Positions 45,401 through 57,577 of a DNA stretch of 64,000 nucleotides are shown piece after piece (position 1 is the first letter of the stretch; each line of letters starts with the position of its first letter). Origin of the DNA: Ricinus communis (lineage: Eukaryota > Streptophyta > Magnoliopsida > Malpighiales > Euphorbiaceae); assembly GCF_019578655.1 (NCBI RefSeq), contig NC_063257.1:124001-188000 (forward strand), in the 5' to 3' direction. The notes under the pieces are model-generated. The model saw nothing but the letters and a program-made list of their open reading frames with translations. It did not search any database and had not been told where the DNA came from. Both the position numbers and the translations under genes were made by a program.

Positions 45401-48391
45401 CTCATCAACTTGATCCTGAGCATGTTTAATCTGTTCTTTTAAATTTTCATCATCATCATATCTAGGAATTCTGATCATGTAGTAAAATGGCCTTTTCACC
45501 ACCTCGACCACTGAATTTTGCCCATCAGAAGCATCAGCTGCAGAGCCTTCTGGGGAGGATGTCGAGGCTTGTTCCCTGTTAACAGCGTCAGTGACCTCCA
45601 TTTCTTGAGGTGTTTTTTCATCACTATCAATGCTAACAAACTCATTTCCTCTGTCTTCAACATGAATATCAACCTGCATGCAATTTAGGGTACTTTGACT
45701 AGTAACAATAGAGCCAGGCAGATTCTCAGATTCAGATGCATGGTGGTCATCAATGACTGTCTTTTCAACTTCTGGCTCTGCTTTCATATCAACTGGATCC
45801 TCAACTGAATCACCTAAACCGGCCTCTCTAACAGAATGCTCAGCTGATACAGGTTTCCTGCCAACGCATTTAGCAGCTGCACCAGAAACTTCGGCTTCTA
45901 AATCCACCTCATCACTTGGCAAAGAAGATACTTTTTCTTCAGATACAATGGCAATTGAATCACTATCAGTTTCTGGCTTTGCATCATTACCTGGGGAACT
46001 TGACATTTTATCATTTGTAAGAAGATCACATTCAGGCTCAATCACCACTTCTCTGACACTAACAGGATGAGAACTGAGACTTCCACTGCTATCAACATCT
46101 AACTTCTCAACCACAGTCTCCATTTCCATACCATCACGTATTTCTGTATTGTCAACAGGACAAGAATCCCCAATCTCAACAAATGATTTCAATGCTGTAT
46201 CACTAGCAGGAGCAACTGGATCACTTTCATAACTTTCAATGGCTCCATTATCATGAGAAAGAGATTTGACAACTTCAGAACGTCTATTTCCTTTGGGTGA
46301 GGTTTGACTGGCATGAGTCAAGTCATCAACAACAGTCTGCAAATCAATTTTTTCAGCATGATCAGTAGGCAAAATTCCTCCATTTTCATATGTAATATGA
46401 TCAGCAACAGCCTCTGAATCTAATTGTACTACAGAGGCAATGAAGTCATCTGTTGGACCACTAATTGCATCATTGTCAACTGCAGCTAGAAAGCCCTTGC
46501 CAGTTTCAGCATCAGAAAATGCTGAGGCTTCATTCCCACCAATTTCAGCATCAGAAGGAACTGAGATCTCAACCTCCTCTGAACAGCCGTTTTGCTCATT
46601 CGTGTTTTGACTGGCGTAGACAAAGTCATTAGCAACATCCTTTTCTGCAACATGACCTTCAGCATGACCAGCAGACCATCCATTGGTATATTCACCAACT
46701 GAAGAGGCATCAGCAGCTTCTGCTCCTCCCAATTCTACTTCAGTAATTACTAGGCTTGTAGCTGTTTCAAGATTCTGCTCCAACTCAGATGCTGTCTGTG
46801 GACTGTTCACAGGAAGATTGTTGGTCAATACAACTAGTTCCACCTCCTGATCCAAGTCCAAAACATTATTATTTTGAACGTCCTCGGTTATAGAAACTGG
46901 AAAATCCTGATTTTCTTTTCTATCTGTAACCAAATTCAATTTGCTGTCACCTTCAACCTTGTCCCCAACACCAGACTGAGTCTGCTCTGATTCAGTATCA
47001 TTGGCACTGCCTGTAACCTCAATATTACCAGACTGATTTGACTCTGATTCAGCAACATTGGAAGTGCCTATTACCCCAACATTACCAGACTGATTTGACT
47101 CTGATTCAGCAAGATTGGCACTGCATATGACCTCATCATCACCAGATTGATTCCACTCGGACTCCGGAATATTCATACTGCCCGTGACCTCGAGATTGCC
47201 AGATTGATTTGACTCTGATTCAGAAACATTGGCACTACCTATGACCTCACCATTATCAGATTGATTTGACTCCGACTCAGAAATGTTCATACTGCCTGTG
47301 ACCTCAACTTTACCGGATTGATTGGACTCTGATTCCGAAACGTCGGCACTACCTATGACCTCACCATTATCAGATTGATTTGACTCCGACTCGGAAATGT
47401 TCATACTGCCTGTGACCTCAACTTTACCGGATTGATTTGACTCTGATTCAGAAACATTGGCACTGCCTAGGACCTCATTATTACAAGACTGGTTCAACTC
47501 TGATTCAGAGAGACTCCCACTGTCTGTGACCCCAAGATTACCAAACTGAACTGGCTCTGATTTAGCAAGACAGGCACTGTCTATGACCTCATCATTACCA
47601 GATTGATTCAACTCTGACTCAGAAAAATTTGTATTGCCTGTGACCTCAACGTTACCAGATTGATTTGACTCTGATTTAGAAACACCGGCACTTTCTAGGG
47701 CCTCGTCATTATCATATTGGTTCAACTCTGATTCAGCAATACTCTTACTGCTTGTGACCTCAGTGTTACCAGATTGATTTGGCTCTGATTCAGCAACATC
47801 CATACTGCTTTTGACTTGAAATTCTGGAGTTACAATTGAATCCAGGTTGTCTTCCTCAGCCTTGGCATCACTGCCAGTATCCTGCACCAATTCAGGTTCA
47901 CACCCAATAGGCTCTGAAATAGGAACTTGAGATTTCTGAGTACCTTGTACGTCTACAGCCAAATCTTGACCATCCAGCTCATGAGTCTCAATGACCACCG
48001 TTCCATTTGGAACTTCCTTTGGACCATCCTCTCCTTTCGCATCAGGATGTGATTCTAGCATAGAACTGTTATGATCAACAACTTCCGGTTCAGCAACCTT
48101 ATTATCAACTTCCTTATCACTGGAACCGACATTGCCGGCCAGCTCAGACTTGGCAGGGCGATCCGGAGTATCAGCATCGACGTCATTTCCACCTACAAAA
48201 ACATAGGAGGCATCTGGATCATCTTCCATATTTCCCTTCCCATTCTCATTCTCTTCCTTAACTCCATTGATATCTGAAAGAGCAGCAGTAGCTGTCGGTG
48301 GATCCCGGTGCTCCCTCATGTCCAATCCGTACTTCTCCTCCGTTTCAGTCGTTGAAACGTTCACATTCGCAATATTGACATCCTCCGTCAT
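42460..48391 (-). CDS. Proton pump-interactor-like protein, long form
   Basis: Seven exons join in phase: 45353-48391, 45107-45265, 44801-44980, 44386-44580, 43644-43742, 42989-43567 and 42460-42792, giving 1527 residues. The second half is the PPI family: RPFYYMIRIPRYDD (from 967), VDEKTRSRDAIRAEMQ, then long coiled coils (about 1010-1200), ERVMELWNNNDEFRKDYI, a K/E/R/A-rich helix (about 1340-1430) and a C-terminal tail anchor (about 1499-1517). Arabidopsis PPI1 binds the C-terminus of the plasma-membrane H+-ATPase and activates it, and it sits at ER and plasma membrane. PPI1 has about 610 residues; the extra part here is an acidic N-terminal region of about 950 residues encoded by one giant exon, with 14 tandem 20-residue repeats (199-478). 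Long homologues exist (I recall At1g20970, from memory). A leader intron is likely: donor after 48580, acceptor at 48413. ATPase regulation is inferred. Confidence 0.9.
46958..47797 (-). repeat. Coding tandem repeat, 14 x 60 bp
   Basis: Residues 199-478 of the proton pump-interactor-like protein consist of about 14 copies of a 20-residue unit, typically SESESNQSGNVEVTGSANV. A 40-residue (120-bp) higher-order unit, 47336-47455 and 47216-47335, is almost identical in DNA, differing at only a few bases, so the last duplication is recent. Units alternate between a form with SGKVEVTGSMNI and one with SDNGEVIGSANV. All keep the reading frame. Confidence 0.9.
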
Positions 48392-50065
48392 TGTACCGTT
48401 ATATAATTAAAACTGTAGCTCTCTCAGCTATACGATCGCACAACCGACAGGCAAATCAAACAAGCTACAAAGACACAGTATATATAATTCAGATCAATAT
48501 GCACTTGTGAATTAGAAAAGAAATTAAGGAGAATCGCAAGCATCGAAATGAAGATGATGGAAAGATCAGATACAATTACCTGAAGCATAGAAGTGGCTCC
48601 GGATCAGAGAAGCGCGAATGCGAGGGATCAAGGGAATAGAGGAGGGCAATGCGGTGAATTTGGATGTACGGATCTTAGGGTTTTGGTATGGGAAGAATTT
48701 GTTATGGGGAGTTTGAGAAAGAGAGGGAGATCTTAAGGAGAAAAGAAAAAAAGAAATCGGAAAACAAACAAACAGCTGGCGAGAGGGAAGAAGAGAAAGT
48801 TTAATAGACTCCTGTTTATATTTGGCTCTTTGTGTTTGAACTTGAGAACGAATCCTTCCAGTTCCACGTTTTTATTTTTATCTCTCCTCAATTTTACTAT
48901 CTTTAATTTTATTTTTATTTTTATAATATTGCTATTCTTATGTAAAATTCATATAATGTTTATTATTATTATGTTTAAGAGTGACAGATAGTTAATGTTG
49001 TTTTGGGTAAAACAAAATTATTATTACTGTTACACTTGTATTATCTCTCTAATCCTATACATGTGTCTTTCTAAAAAGTCTTAACAGAATACCCGCCATT
49101 CCCACTGCTGTGATGACGTCACCCTTTATGCCATATTTAGATTTTTCTTCTTTCTTTTTTCTTTTTTAATCTCCTCGCACCATTTTGCTTATTTCACATC
49201 TCACATCTTAATTACTCTTTATCTATAATGGCTAATAAACTACTTTGTAGTTTTTTTATTTAAAAAATTAGTTTTCTAATTCTCAGTGTGATTATTCATA
49301 TTATACTAGTAATTTCTTTTTCTCTATTTTGAAATTAATTTTTTATATATTATTGATAGTTTTTATAATTTTTTTTAATGGTGTTTACGAATTTTTTAAT
49401 TTACTAGGTTAATATATATATATATATATATATGATCATATATTTAAAATAGTTCAATTTATGAATCAGAATAAATGATTATCTTGTATTTAATAATATA
49501 ATTATTAATGATATAAATTAATAAATTTTTTATTTTAGTAAGTTGATTCATTAATTTTTATTTTATTGAGTAGAATATTTTAAAATCTTTTACCATAAAG
49601 TAATTTTTTAAAATAATTAAGTATTTATTTTAAGATTTAAAAATAATTGAATAAAATTAATAAAAATGTAAATTGAAATTTTGATAAGTATTTATTCAGA
49701 AGGTCATTTGGTATGGTATAGAAGTGATTCTGGTGGGATTGGCTTGTATCGTCATAATTGAAACAAAAATCTTAAAATAATTTATGTATTTTAGAGAAAT
49801 GAATGAAATAGTAATTAGTTAGAAATAAACATCTATTTAAGAATGTAAGTTATATTCTCATATGAAAATTGTTTGTTTTTGTCGGCAATCCTCTTTAATC
49901 CAATTGGCACAGAACAGTGTGAATCCGACTTTTTAATTGGGCGTAGCAAAAGTTGTTATATGAATTCGTTAAAAATTAATCCCTGTAAAACTTCTCTAAT
50001 TACAGTCTCCGCACCACATGTATCATTACCGCACTAATTCGTTAACCGTTACTCTTTTTGTAATT
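48392..50065. other. PPI-like leader and promoter, then AT-rich spacer
   Basis: 48392 to about 48850 contains the leader (with its probable intron) and promoter of the PPI-like gene. The rest is strongly AT-rich, with an AT microsatellite at 49412-49433. No gene is supported. Confidence 0.45.
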
Positions 50066-50447
50066 TGTATCAATCCTTGCTACTATATATCAATTTGATA
50101 TCAAAATTTTAAATTGAATCAATATGGTACCAAACATACAGAAAAGTATATCAATTTAGTCCAAATGTCTAATTTTCGACAAATGATGGTGACATGGCAT
50201 GTTGAGTAAGTATATTTAGGTTGTTTTACCCCTCAGCGTGTGCCACGTCAATTAATAAAATCTGACTCAACAATATCCCCAAATTAAATCCTAATTTCTC
50301 CTAATTCAACCCTAATTCTATTCCCCTCTCTCATATTCCCCGTCGTTGCACTGTTACCCCCACTACGAGAGCAATCTCTCATTCTCACGTCGTCTTTCTT
50401 CGAGTAACTGAAAATCTATCCTAGGTCTAGTTCGTTCTCGATCGTTC
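50066..50447 (+). repeat. Left terminal inverted repeat of the Mutator-like element
   Basis: It matches the reverse complement of 55369-55778 at most positions, with some small indels and substitutions. The divergence shows that the element is not young. Confidence 0.85.
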
Positions 50448-51424
50448 GTTACCACATAAGCTTTTTCCATGGATTCTCCACCTGTTTAGCTTCGTCAGAA
50501 GCCTTAACCAAGTGTGCCAGTTTAGCTTCAGTTAAAGTATTAGTAACTTGTATTTTGTTTTTCCGTTATGTATGTTACATGTTGATAGTTTTGTTTGGTT
50601 TTTGGTAACTTGCAAAGGATGTTCTTCTGTTGTTCTAAGTTTTCTATCAATTTGTGTTTTCTTCTGTTCTGAATGTGTGATGAGTCTTTGATTTTGTGGT
50701 TATAGGCTTAGAGTTATGACTGAATTAACAAAGTTGAGCCGACTGAATTCAAGCTTAGACAAACTTAGATTGTTGGTTCTAGAGTTGAAGTTGGTACGGT
50801 TTAGTCAAAGCAGCTAAAGAAGGATACTTTCATTAAACTGAAAGCCTCAACTAGAGACAACGACAGAGGAGTTAGCAAAAGTTAAAGATAGGAGAGATTG
50901 GATTGTTTGTTGCAGTTGGTATTTTTTTATTTTTTGTAAGTTGTTTATGTATACCGACTGAATTGTTAATGTTGGTGTTGGTATCTTGTATTGTAGGACC
51001 TTTTGTTAGTGTTGGTAGTTTGTTTTATAGGACCTCTTTCACAGTTGTAGTGTAGAACTACAATGATTTCTTATTGTAGAACCTGCTATTAAATCAATAA
51101 AAGAAACATTTATTTCTATTTATATATATAAATAATTCTTAAAATACAAATGCTTAAGTGGTGGTATTGCAAAAGTATTAAGTATTGCACTTTAAGTAAT
51201 TACAAAATAGCAACTTGTATTAAGTGTGAACACAAAAACATGATAATATAATTAAATGATTTTATGGTCCTAATAAAAAAATAGTGTTAACACTGAGCAC
51301 AATAAACAAGCATGTGAAATCTGTACTATAGGACCACAAAAGCATCTTTTGTCCTAAAAGCAACAAAAAAAGTTTCTACACATAAACAAGTTTTTAATGT
51401 ATTAAACAATCATAATGTCAAGCT

Positions 51425-54400
51425 AAGGCTTGTTGTTATCTCCAAGACCTACAGGCATCTAAGGCTTCTTCTTGTTTGAGGTTGCAGTCTCAATATTTCC
51501 TTTCCTCTTAGCGTTCTAAGTTGTTGCTTGCACCTTATCTTTTTCCTTTTCCAAACTTTCATTTGGAGTAGGATTAGATCCAGAAGCTTTCTTTGATGCT
51601 GTGGAAAGAGATGCATATCTAGGAGGCAGAAATGGCTTGTTGCCCTTGTTCTTCACTGTCTTGCCCTTGCCCTTCTTCTTAACTGTCTTCATATTACTCT
51701 GTTGCGAGTCTTCATTCAGGCCACTTGATTGAGTTGGAATATTACTTAGCAACTCATTGATGCTTCTAGTATTTTGATGAGGTCTTTGTGTTCATGCAAC
51801 AGTTTGGGACAGATTTATCCAATGAAGATTAAAGTCATCTAGATCTACTAAATGACCTGGCATGTTAAACTCAGTTTGGCTTGACAGTGAAGGAGTTACA
51901 TTTTTCACCTGCATAAGTTAAAGTAAATGTACATTAGGTTATTACAAATACATTTAGTTATTAAAAATATACATATAACATGAACTTATTACTTGTGCAG
52001 TCCCAATTGGATCATTTTCTAAGGATTGGGCATTAGGGAGTTGGTCATTATGGAGTTGGTCAATCTCATCATGAGGAACTTCTTGGTTACAGCTATTGTC
52101 TGTCTGGTTTGCTCTTCTTTTTACCTAGTAAAACACATAAATAATATTATTCAAGGTGTTTTAAAGAAACTTAATATACAGAAGCTTGAATTGAAATTGC
52201 TCTTGTAATTTTTTACTCCTAGGCTGTTTTGATCTAGATTTGTCGTGATCATGGCATCTCTTATTGTGGCCTTTAGCTCCACAAATGGTGCAAGTCATCA
52301 CTGACCCTTTTTTGCTTACTTTGCCTTTTTGTAGAGCTGTCATCTCATCTTCTTCTAATCTCCTCTTTGTAATGATCCGCCTCTGCTTTGGTTGAATGGA
52401 GCGAAGGTAGCAGTCTTGTGGCTATTAGCCAGTGTTTAGCAAGTGGCTGTATGTTTTTAAATAAGTATTTACCTTGTAATAATTATCTAGATAATTCTCA
52501 GGATTATCATGCTTGTACTAGATTGCACACACTGCATGGCAGCATGGTATGCCAGTTAAATCAAACCTCCTACAAGTACATGTTCTCTACTTAATGTCAA
52601 CCAACAAACTGTCTCCCAGGACCAACCACCTGAAACCTATCCCCCCTCCCCCCCGACCACTCAGTTCTGAACATCCAGCAGAATTCTTTAGACTTCTCTA
52701 ACTTAGCTATAATCTTAGGACAATATTGACTCATATTTCTTTTCATAGCATCTCTCTTTTTGTGAATCATTTTCATTAACTTTGTCCTAATGATCTCATT
52801 CATTGTTATAACTCCCTTAGTCCTTGACTCTAGAATGAAGCTATTAAAACATTCACACAGATTGTTTATTAACATGTCACATTTAGGGGTTGTCCTAAAA
52901 TGTGACCTAGACCAATAGTGGGGATATATTTTTCATGTAGTTATGTCCTCCTTTAGAAATTTCTGTAATTTTATCCATTATTTTCTGGAACATTTGCACA
53001 TAACTAGCCCTAGCAGCCCCCCAAACTAACTCTTTTAGTCCTAATGTATTAAACTTTTTTTTTAAATTATTGTGGACATGTCTAACACAAAATCTATATT
53101 CTGTATTGGGAAACATCTCTTCAATTGCAGGAATTAAACCCTAATTAACCATAAAAAAAAAAAGAATAAACCATAATTAGCAACTCAAACATATAATAGT
53201 TCACATAAATGCTAAAAATTATTAAAATAAAAGGATTATAAGCTTGTACCTTCTGTCTATCACTCACAAAGGTCCAGTGGTGACTGTTATTGAGTTCCAA
53301 GTCAGCTGCAAGTAGGTCTAGGAACCATTTCCAGTTATCCTTGTTCTCCTTTTGACAACTGCCCATGCAACTGGATATATACAGTCGTTGGCATCAATTG
53401 CCACAATTGTTAGTAGCTGCCCACTATAAATCCCCTTCAACCAGCAGCCATCAATTGAGATTAAAGGTCTGCAATACTTGAACCCATCCTTTAGGGTAGC
53501 AAAACATACATATAAACCCTTGAACACTTGTTCCTCCAAATGAAGCACAATTATGGACCTAGGATTACTCTTTAGCAACTCAAGTTTATAATGATGCAGT
53601 CTACCCAATTGCTCTCTTTCATCACCATCAATGAACTTCAGAGCAATGTTTCTAGCCCTCTAAGCCTTTAGCCTAGACACATCAACTGTCATATCCTACT
53701 TAACAATTTGAATAATACATTGAAGTGCCCAACTTGGATCAGCCCTAAACCTTTCCACATACTTCATGGTAATGTAGTTAGCATTAATATGTCTGTTATA
53801 GTGCAGGTAAATTGTCTTTTCACTAATAATACCTTTGAAGGACTATACCATAAGACGTCTTAGTCTTCATTTTCAGAAGAGGATATAGATATGAAATAAG
53901 GGTAACCGCCTGGTCTTGTCGAACCAGCGTTATATAATTATCCTGGCGAGTCGTGTTTTTTAGTTTTTAAGTGGAATGTTCATTATAATGATAAGTATTA
54001 GTGCAACTGTGATCAAACTTTGTAGACTTAATTTGCACAGTGTTCTTATCATCTATCTTCAAGTAAGCCCAAATAAAATACCCACATCGCTTTTTGCACT
54101 TTGCTTTACATTTTATTTTTGTATTTGGACCAAAAATAACTTGATTCCTGCTCCTTATTGAGTAGTTCTTCATTGCATTTTTAAACTGCCTAAAAGTATT
54201 AAACAACATGCCTATCTTCAAATTGGGATTGGCCATATTTGTCTCCTCATTAAAAAATTGGCCATTTTGTCTTCCTCAAATCAATATCACTTTCATCAGA
54301 TGAGGAGCATGACCTAAGCTCATCACTTGGTGCATAAACAGTCTCATCAGAACCTTCACCACTAATTATTTCTTCATTAACCCTTGTTTTATCCCTTTCT

Positions 54401-55321
54401 AACTCCATATTAACAAATTTTTCAAATAATTCATCATCATCTTTATCATGCAAGTCATAATTAGAATCAACAAATTCAGGGTCTTCCTCATCAGCCTCAC
54501 TTTCAAACTCCTCATTATCATCATCACATGACCATCCTGTTCAATTTCTATCTCTTCTAAGCTAGTGTCATCACTACTTAGCATTCTCACTTCCTCAGAT
54601 GATTCAATATTATCATCATGCACAACATTCTCAGTTGATTCTAAATGATCTTGTTGCATATTTACCTTATCCTTAGCATAAACATGAATCACTCTTGACT
54701 CATCAACACTTAAAGACATCTCAATACTATCACTGTCATTATCTAAATTTCTTAAACCATCTGTGTCACTTTTCTTTGGATGCTTCCAAAATATACAAAA
54801 TGATGCAGGTACCAGACCCAATTCTTTGGCCATTGCATCTATCTCTAATCTTGATATCATATCAGCAGAACAAAAATCTATGCTCCCAACATCCCTAATT
54901 TTTGGCCTACCCCTAACATCTACCCCAAAACAATGCCATTCTATAATGAAGTACTCTGTATGAGGTACTGCATATGGTAAAATAGATAAAATAAATCAAT
55001 TCTCTATATTACAGAATCTGTAAAATACTTATACCAATCACTCAATGTAAACACTAAGTTATATCATACAATGAAAATCAATAAGAAAAAGGGTTTCAAA
55101 ACACCAAACACCAGAAGAAAACACAAAACAGAAGATCATCCTTTGCAAGTTACCAAAAATCAAACACAACCATCAACATGCAACATACAAAGCACAAGAA
55201 AAAAATGCAAGTTACCATTACTATAACTAAAGCTAAACTAAAATAAAATTTGCAAGTTATATGACTTACAGTACACGAGTTGCCTTTCGCTTTCTTCCCT
55301 TCGCCTCCATTCAAGAGACAT
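51425..55321 (-). pseudogene. MuDR-type transposase pseudogene
   Basis: Domains can be read in order on the minus strand. A possible first exon is at 55270-55321 (start MSLEWRRREE) with an intron to about 54974. Next come the PB1-like N-terminus (YFIIEWHCFGVD), an acidic linker, the Mutator DNA-binding domain (54236-53967, SRNQVIFGPNTKIKCKAKC), the MULE DDE domain (SIDGCWLKGIYSGQLLTIVA with FRADPSWAL upstream), FPNTEYRFCVRHVHNNLKKK, NNLCECFNSFIL, a SWIM zinc finger (CTCRRFDLTGIPCCH, about 52530-52580) and a zinc knuckle (CTICGAKGHNKRCH). It is broken by frameshifts near 54530, 54250, 53345, 52910 and 52620, and by stops at 53696-53698, 53660-53662, 52587-52589 and 52518-52520, plus an insertion near 53800-53970. 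It cannot make a working transposase. Confidence 0.9.
53800..53970. repeat. Insertion of about 170 bp inside the transposase frame
   Basis: Between the DNA-binding domain (ending CTNTYHYNEH) and the expected continuation (HYNRHINANYITMKYVERF) lies about 170 bp of non-homologous sequence with stops. The codons for HYN occur on both sides, possibly a worn target duplication. It is probably a small nested insertion; no terminal repeats were identified. Confidence 0.45.
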
Positions 55322-55323
55322 TG

Positions 55324-55367
55324 TGCGGTACGCAGTCAACAATGTGCGATACGCAGTCAACAATGTG
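55324..55367 (+). repeat. 22-bp direct duplication at the inner edge of the right TIR
   Basis: Two adjacent copies of TACGCAGTCAACAATGTG with short flanks lie just inside the right TIR and overlap the likely 5' end of the transposase transcript. Confidence 0.7.
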
Positions 55368-55368
55368 T

Positions 55369-55778
55369 AACGATCGAGAACGAACTAAGTATAAGGATAG
55401 ATTTTCAGTTACTCGAAGAAAGACGAGGTGCGAATGCGAGATTGCTCTAACAGTGGGGGTAATAGTGCAGCAACAGGGAATAGGAGTTACGGGGAATAGA
55501 AGAGAGGGGAATAGAATTAGGATTGAATTAGGGGGAAAATTAGGGGAATTGAAATTTAATTTAGGGATATTGTTGAGTCAGATTTTATTAATTGACGTGG
55601 CACACGCTGAGGGGGCAAAACAACCGGAATATACCTACTCAGCATGTCAAGTCACCACCGGTTGTCGGAAATTGGACATTTGGACTAAATTGGTATACTT
55701 TTCTGTATGTTTGGTACCATATTGATTCAAATTAAAATTTTGGTATCAAATTGATATATAGTGCCAAGAATTGGTAGC
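55369..55778 (-). repeat. Right terminal inverted repeat of the Mutator-like element
   Basis: Reverse-complement partner of 50066-50447. It probably contains the promoter of the transposase gene, as in MuDR. The open frame across it on the + strand (55261-55725) has no family likeness and is a by-product. Confidence 0.85.
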
Positions 55779-57577
55779 AGCTGGGAAAATTACCCATTAA
55801 TTGATCTCACCTATTTATAATTTTAAGAAGAAAACATCATTAACAGTCCATAATGCGACATCTCACATGTACAGTATATAAAACTGGGTTAGAGTTAACA
55901 ATTGCAAACGTGCATGAAAGTATTTTGAAAATAAAAGACTACATTTTGCGAAAGCTATTGTAATATTTAATAATAACTATTAAGAAAAATAACTCAAATA
56001 TATTTACAAATGCGATATGTATAAATCTCTCTTTAGATAACGATGTGTATAGAGGTACCAGGTTTTTGATAAAATGGTTAAGAATTCAAATGACTAAAGT
56101 TTTACAGCAATTACTTTTTATTAATGAATTTATATCTTTATAAAAGAAAAGGATAAAATATATTGCCATTTAGGTTAAGCCTCAGGGAGTAAGACTTTAG
56201 AGAAGATAGATAAGGAGAATAAATGGGGAAAGGGGAGAGTTGTTTTTCTAATGGTTAAGTGACATTATTGGTTAAGAGGTGCAGTTATCATCCAATTCGA
56301 AAAGGATAATGTGGAGATGGTAGCTCATTTTCAATATCTTTCCTTTTAAGAAGAAGAAGAAGAAGCGAATCCCATCCACGCATGCCCTGTGAAAGTGGTC
56401 CTAAAAAATGACCCTGCGTCACTTTGGGGTTTTTTATCATATTTATTTCAAATATTATGCAACCCCATTATTTTCCAAAATCTAGGGTATTGCCTGTTGA
56501 TTTTGATAAGAATCATTTTAAGTTTCAGTTAGGGAGTGCATGGCTGTGATATCATTGGGGAGGGGGAAACCCCAAAAACAGTATTAAAACACAAACAAGC
56601 CATTAAGTGCATAGAGAAGAAGCGAGAAGTGGATGTTAAGGAATACTGCGGGGGTTTGGACCAAATGAAGCAGCCGCGCGAATCAATACATATAAGGAAA
56701 AGTGGGCATCGCATGGAGTGTGATATTCATTACGCATGATAGGACCAAATACACGACAAATCTCGCAACTTGGAATGGGTCTCTCTAACTCTGCACCGGA
56801 GAGTAAGGGGACCAACTACTCCTAATTAGGCAATTGTCTTTGTTTATGAGGAGGATAACAACCTTCTTCAAGCTGAGTTTTATTTCTTCTTTTACTCCTC
56901 CTCCTCATAAATCTCAATCATTTTCTTTTATTAATATAAATAATAAGGAATGCCCTGTATCGTTGCAAAACGCAATTATAGGCGCTAGCCAAGGGAAATG
57001 AACAAATTTGAGAAATCTAAATGAACAAATATAGCAAAAAGAAACCGTGTCTTTTGTTTTTAGGAAAATAGCAACAGATATTTGAATCAGTAGCACGTGG
57101 TTTGGTAATGGGAAGGCTATCGAAATAGCAAAGTGGCAAAGACATGTCTTTGTTAAATAAAATACATAAATCATATATATGCAAAGCAACCTCATCACAT
57201 CATTTGATGCTTAATTCCTCCACATGAATTTTGGAATCAAACTCTCTCTTTATTCAACCATGTGCCATTTCCTGATCCCATTGATTTCAACGTTCCATTT
57301 ATCACGCTTTTCTTCTTCTTTGGTTATCATGTATCTGCTGACACACTCTCCCCATCATTAATAAAACAATATTTAATGTGTTGCTAGGAAATCCCATCTA
57401 CTGTATATAAGTGGAGGACCAATTCAAAGTTCAGGAATAACTGATGAGGGCCCATACTAGGGAAACCCAGGCCCATCATCCTGTTTGCCCTGAAACTCAA
57501 GGCGAAAGACTTGATTTTTTCAATAACAGCAATTTCATTTAGATAACGAAATCCGTGATTCTATACACTCCACAAAT
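55779..57577. other. Spacer between the Mutator-like element and LHCB7
   Basis: It holds AT-rich DNA, a GAA-type run at about 56350-56364, and an unassigned + strand frame at 56536-56739 without family likeness. About 57230-57577 is the likely 3' flank of the LHCB7-like gene. No gene is supported. Confidence 0.4.

Larger units (their letters stand above)
50066..55778 (-). mobile_element. Mutator-like element with long terminal inverted repeats
   Basis: Inverted repeats of about 380-410 bp at 50066-50447 and 55369-55778 enclose a decayed MuDR-type transposase gene on the minus strand. Shared TIR blocks read on both ends include ATATATCAATTTGATA, TCAATATGGTACCAAACATA, AGCGTGTGCCACGTCAATTA and TTCTTCGAGTAACTGAAAAT. 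Mutator elements move by a DDE transposase that acts on such TIRs and makes 9-bp target duplications; I could not find a clear 9-bp duplication, so the outer ends are uncertain by about 20 bp. Total length of about 5.7 kb is right for a full autonomous element, now broken. Confidence 0.85.

Noticed and set aside
45753..46070. 105-residue + strand frame
   Set aside because: It is antisense to the large first exon of the proton-pump-interactor-like gene.
55261..55725. 154-residue open frame on the + strand
   Set aside because: It lies across the Mutator terminal inverted repeat, has no family likeness, and runs against the transposase gene.
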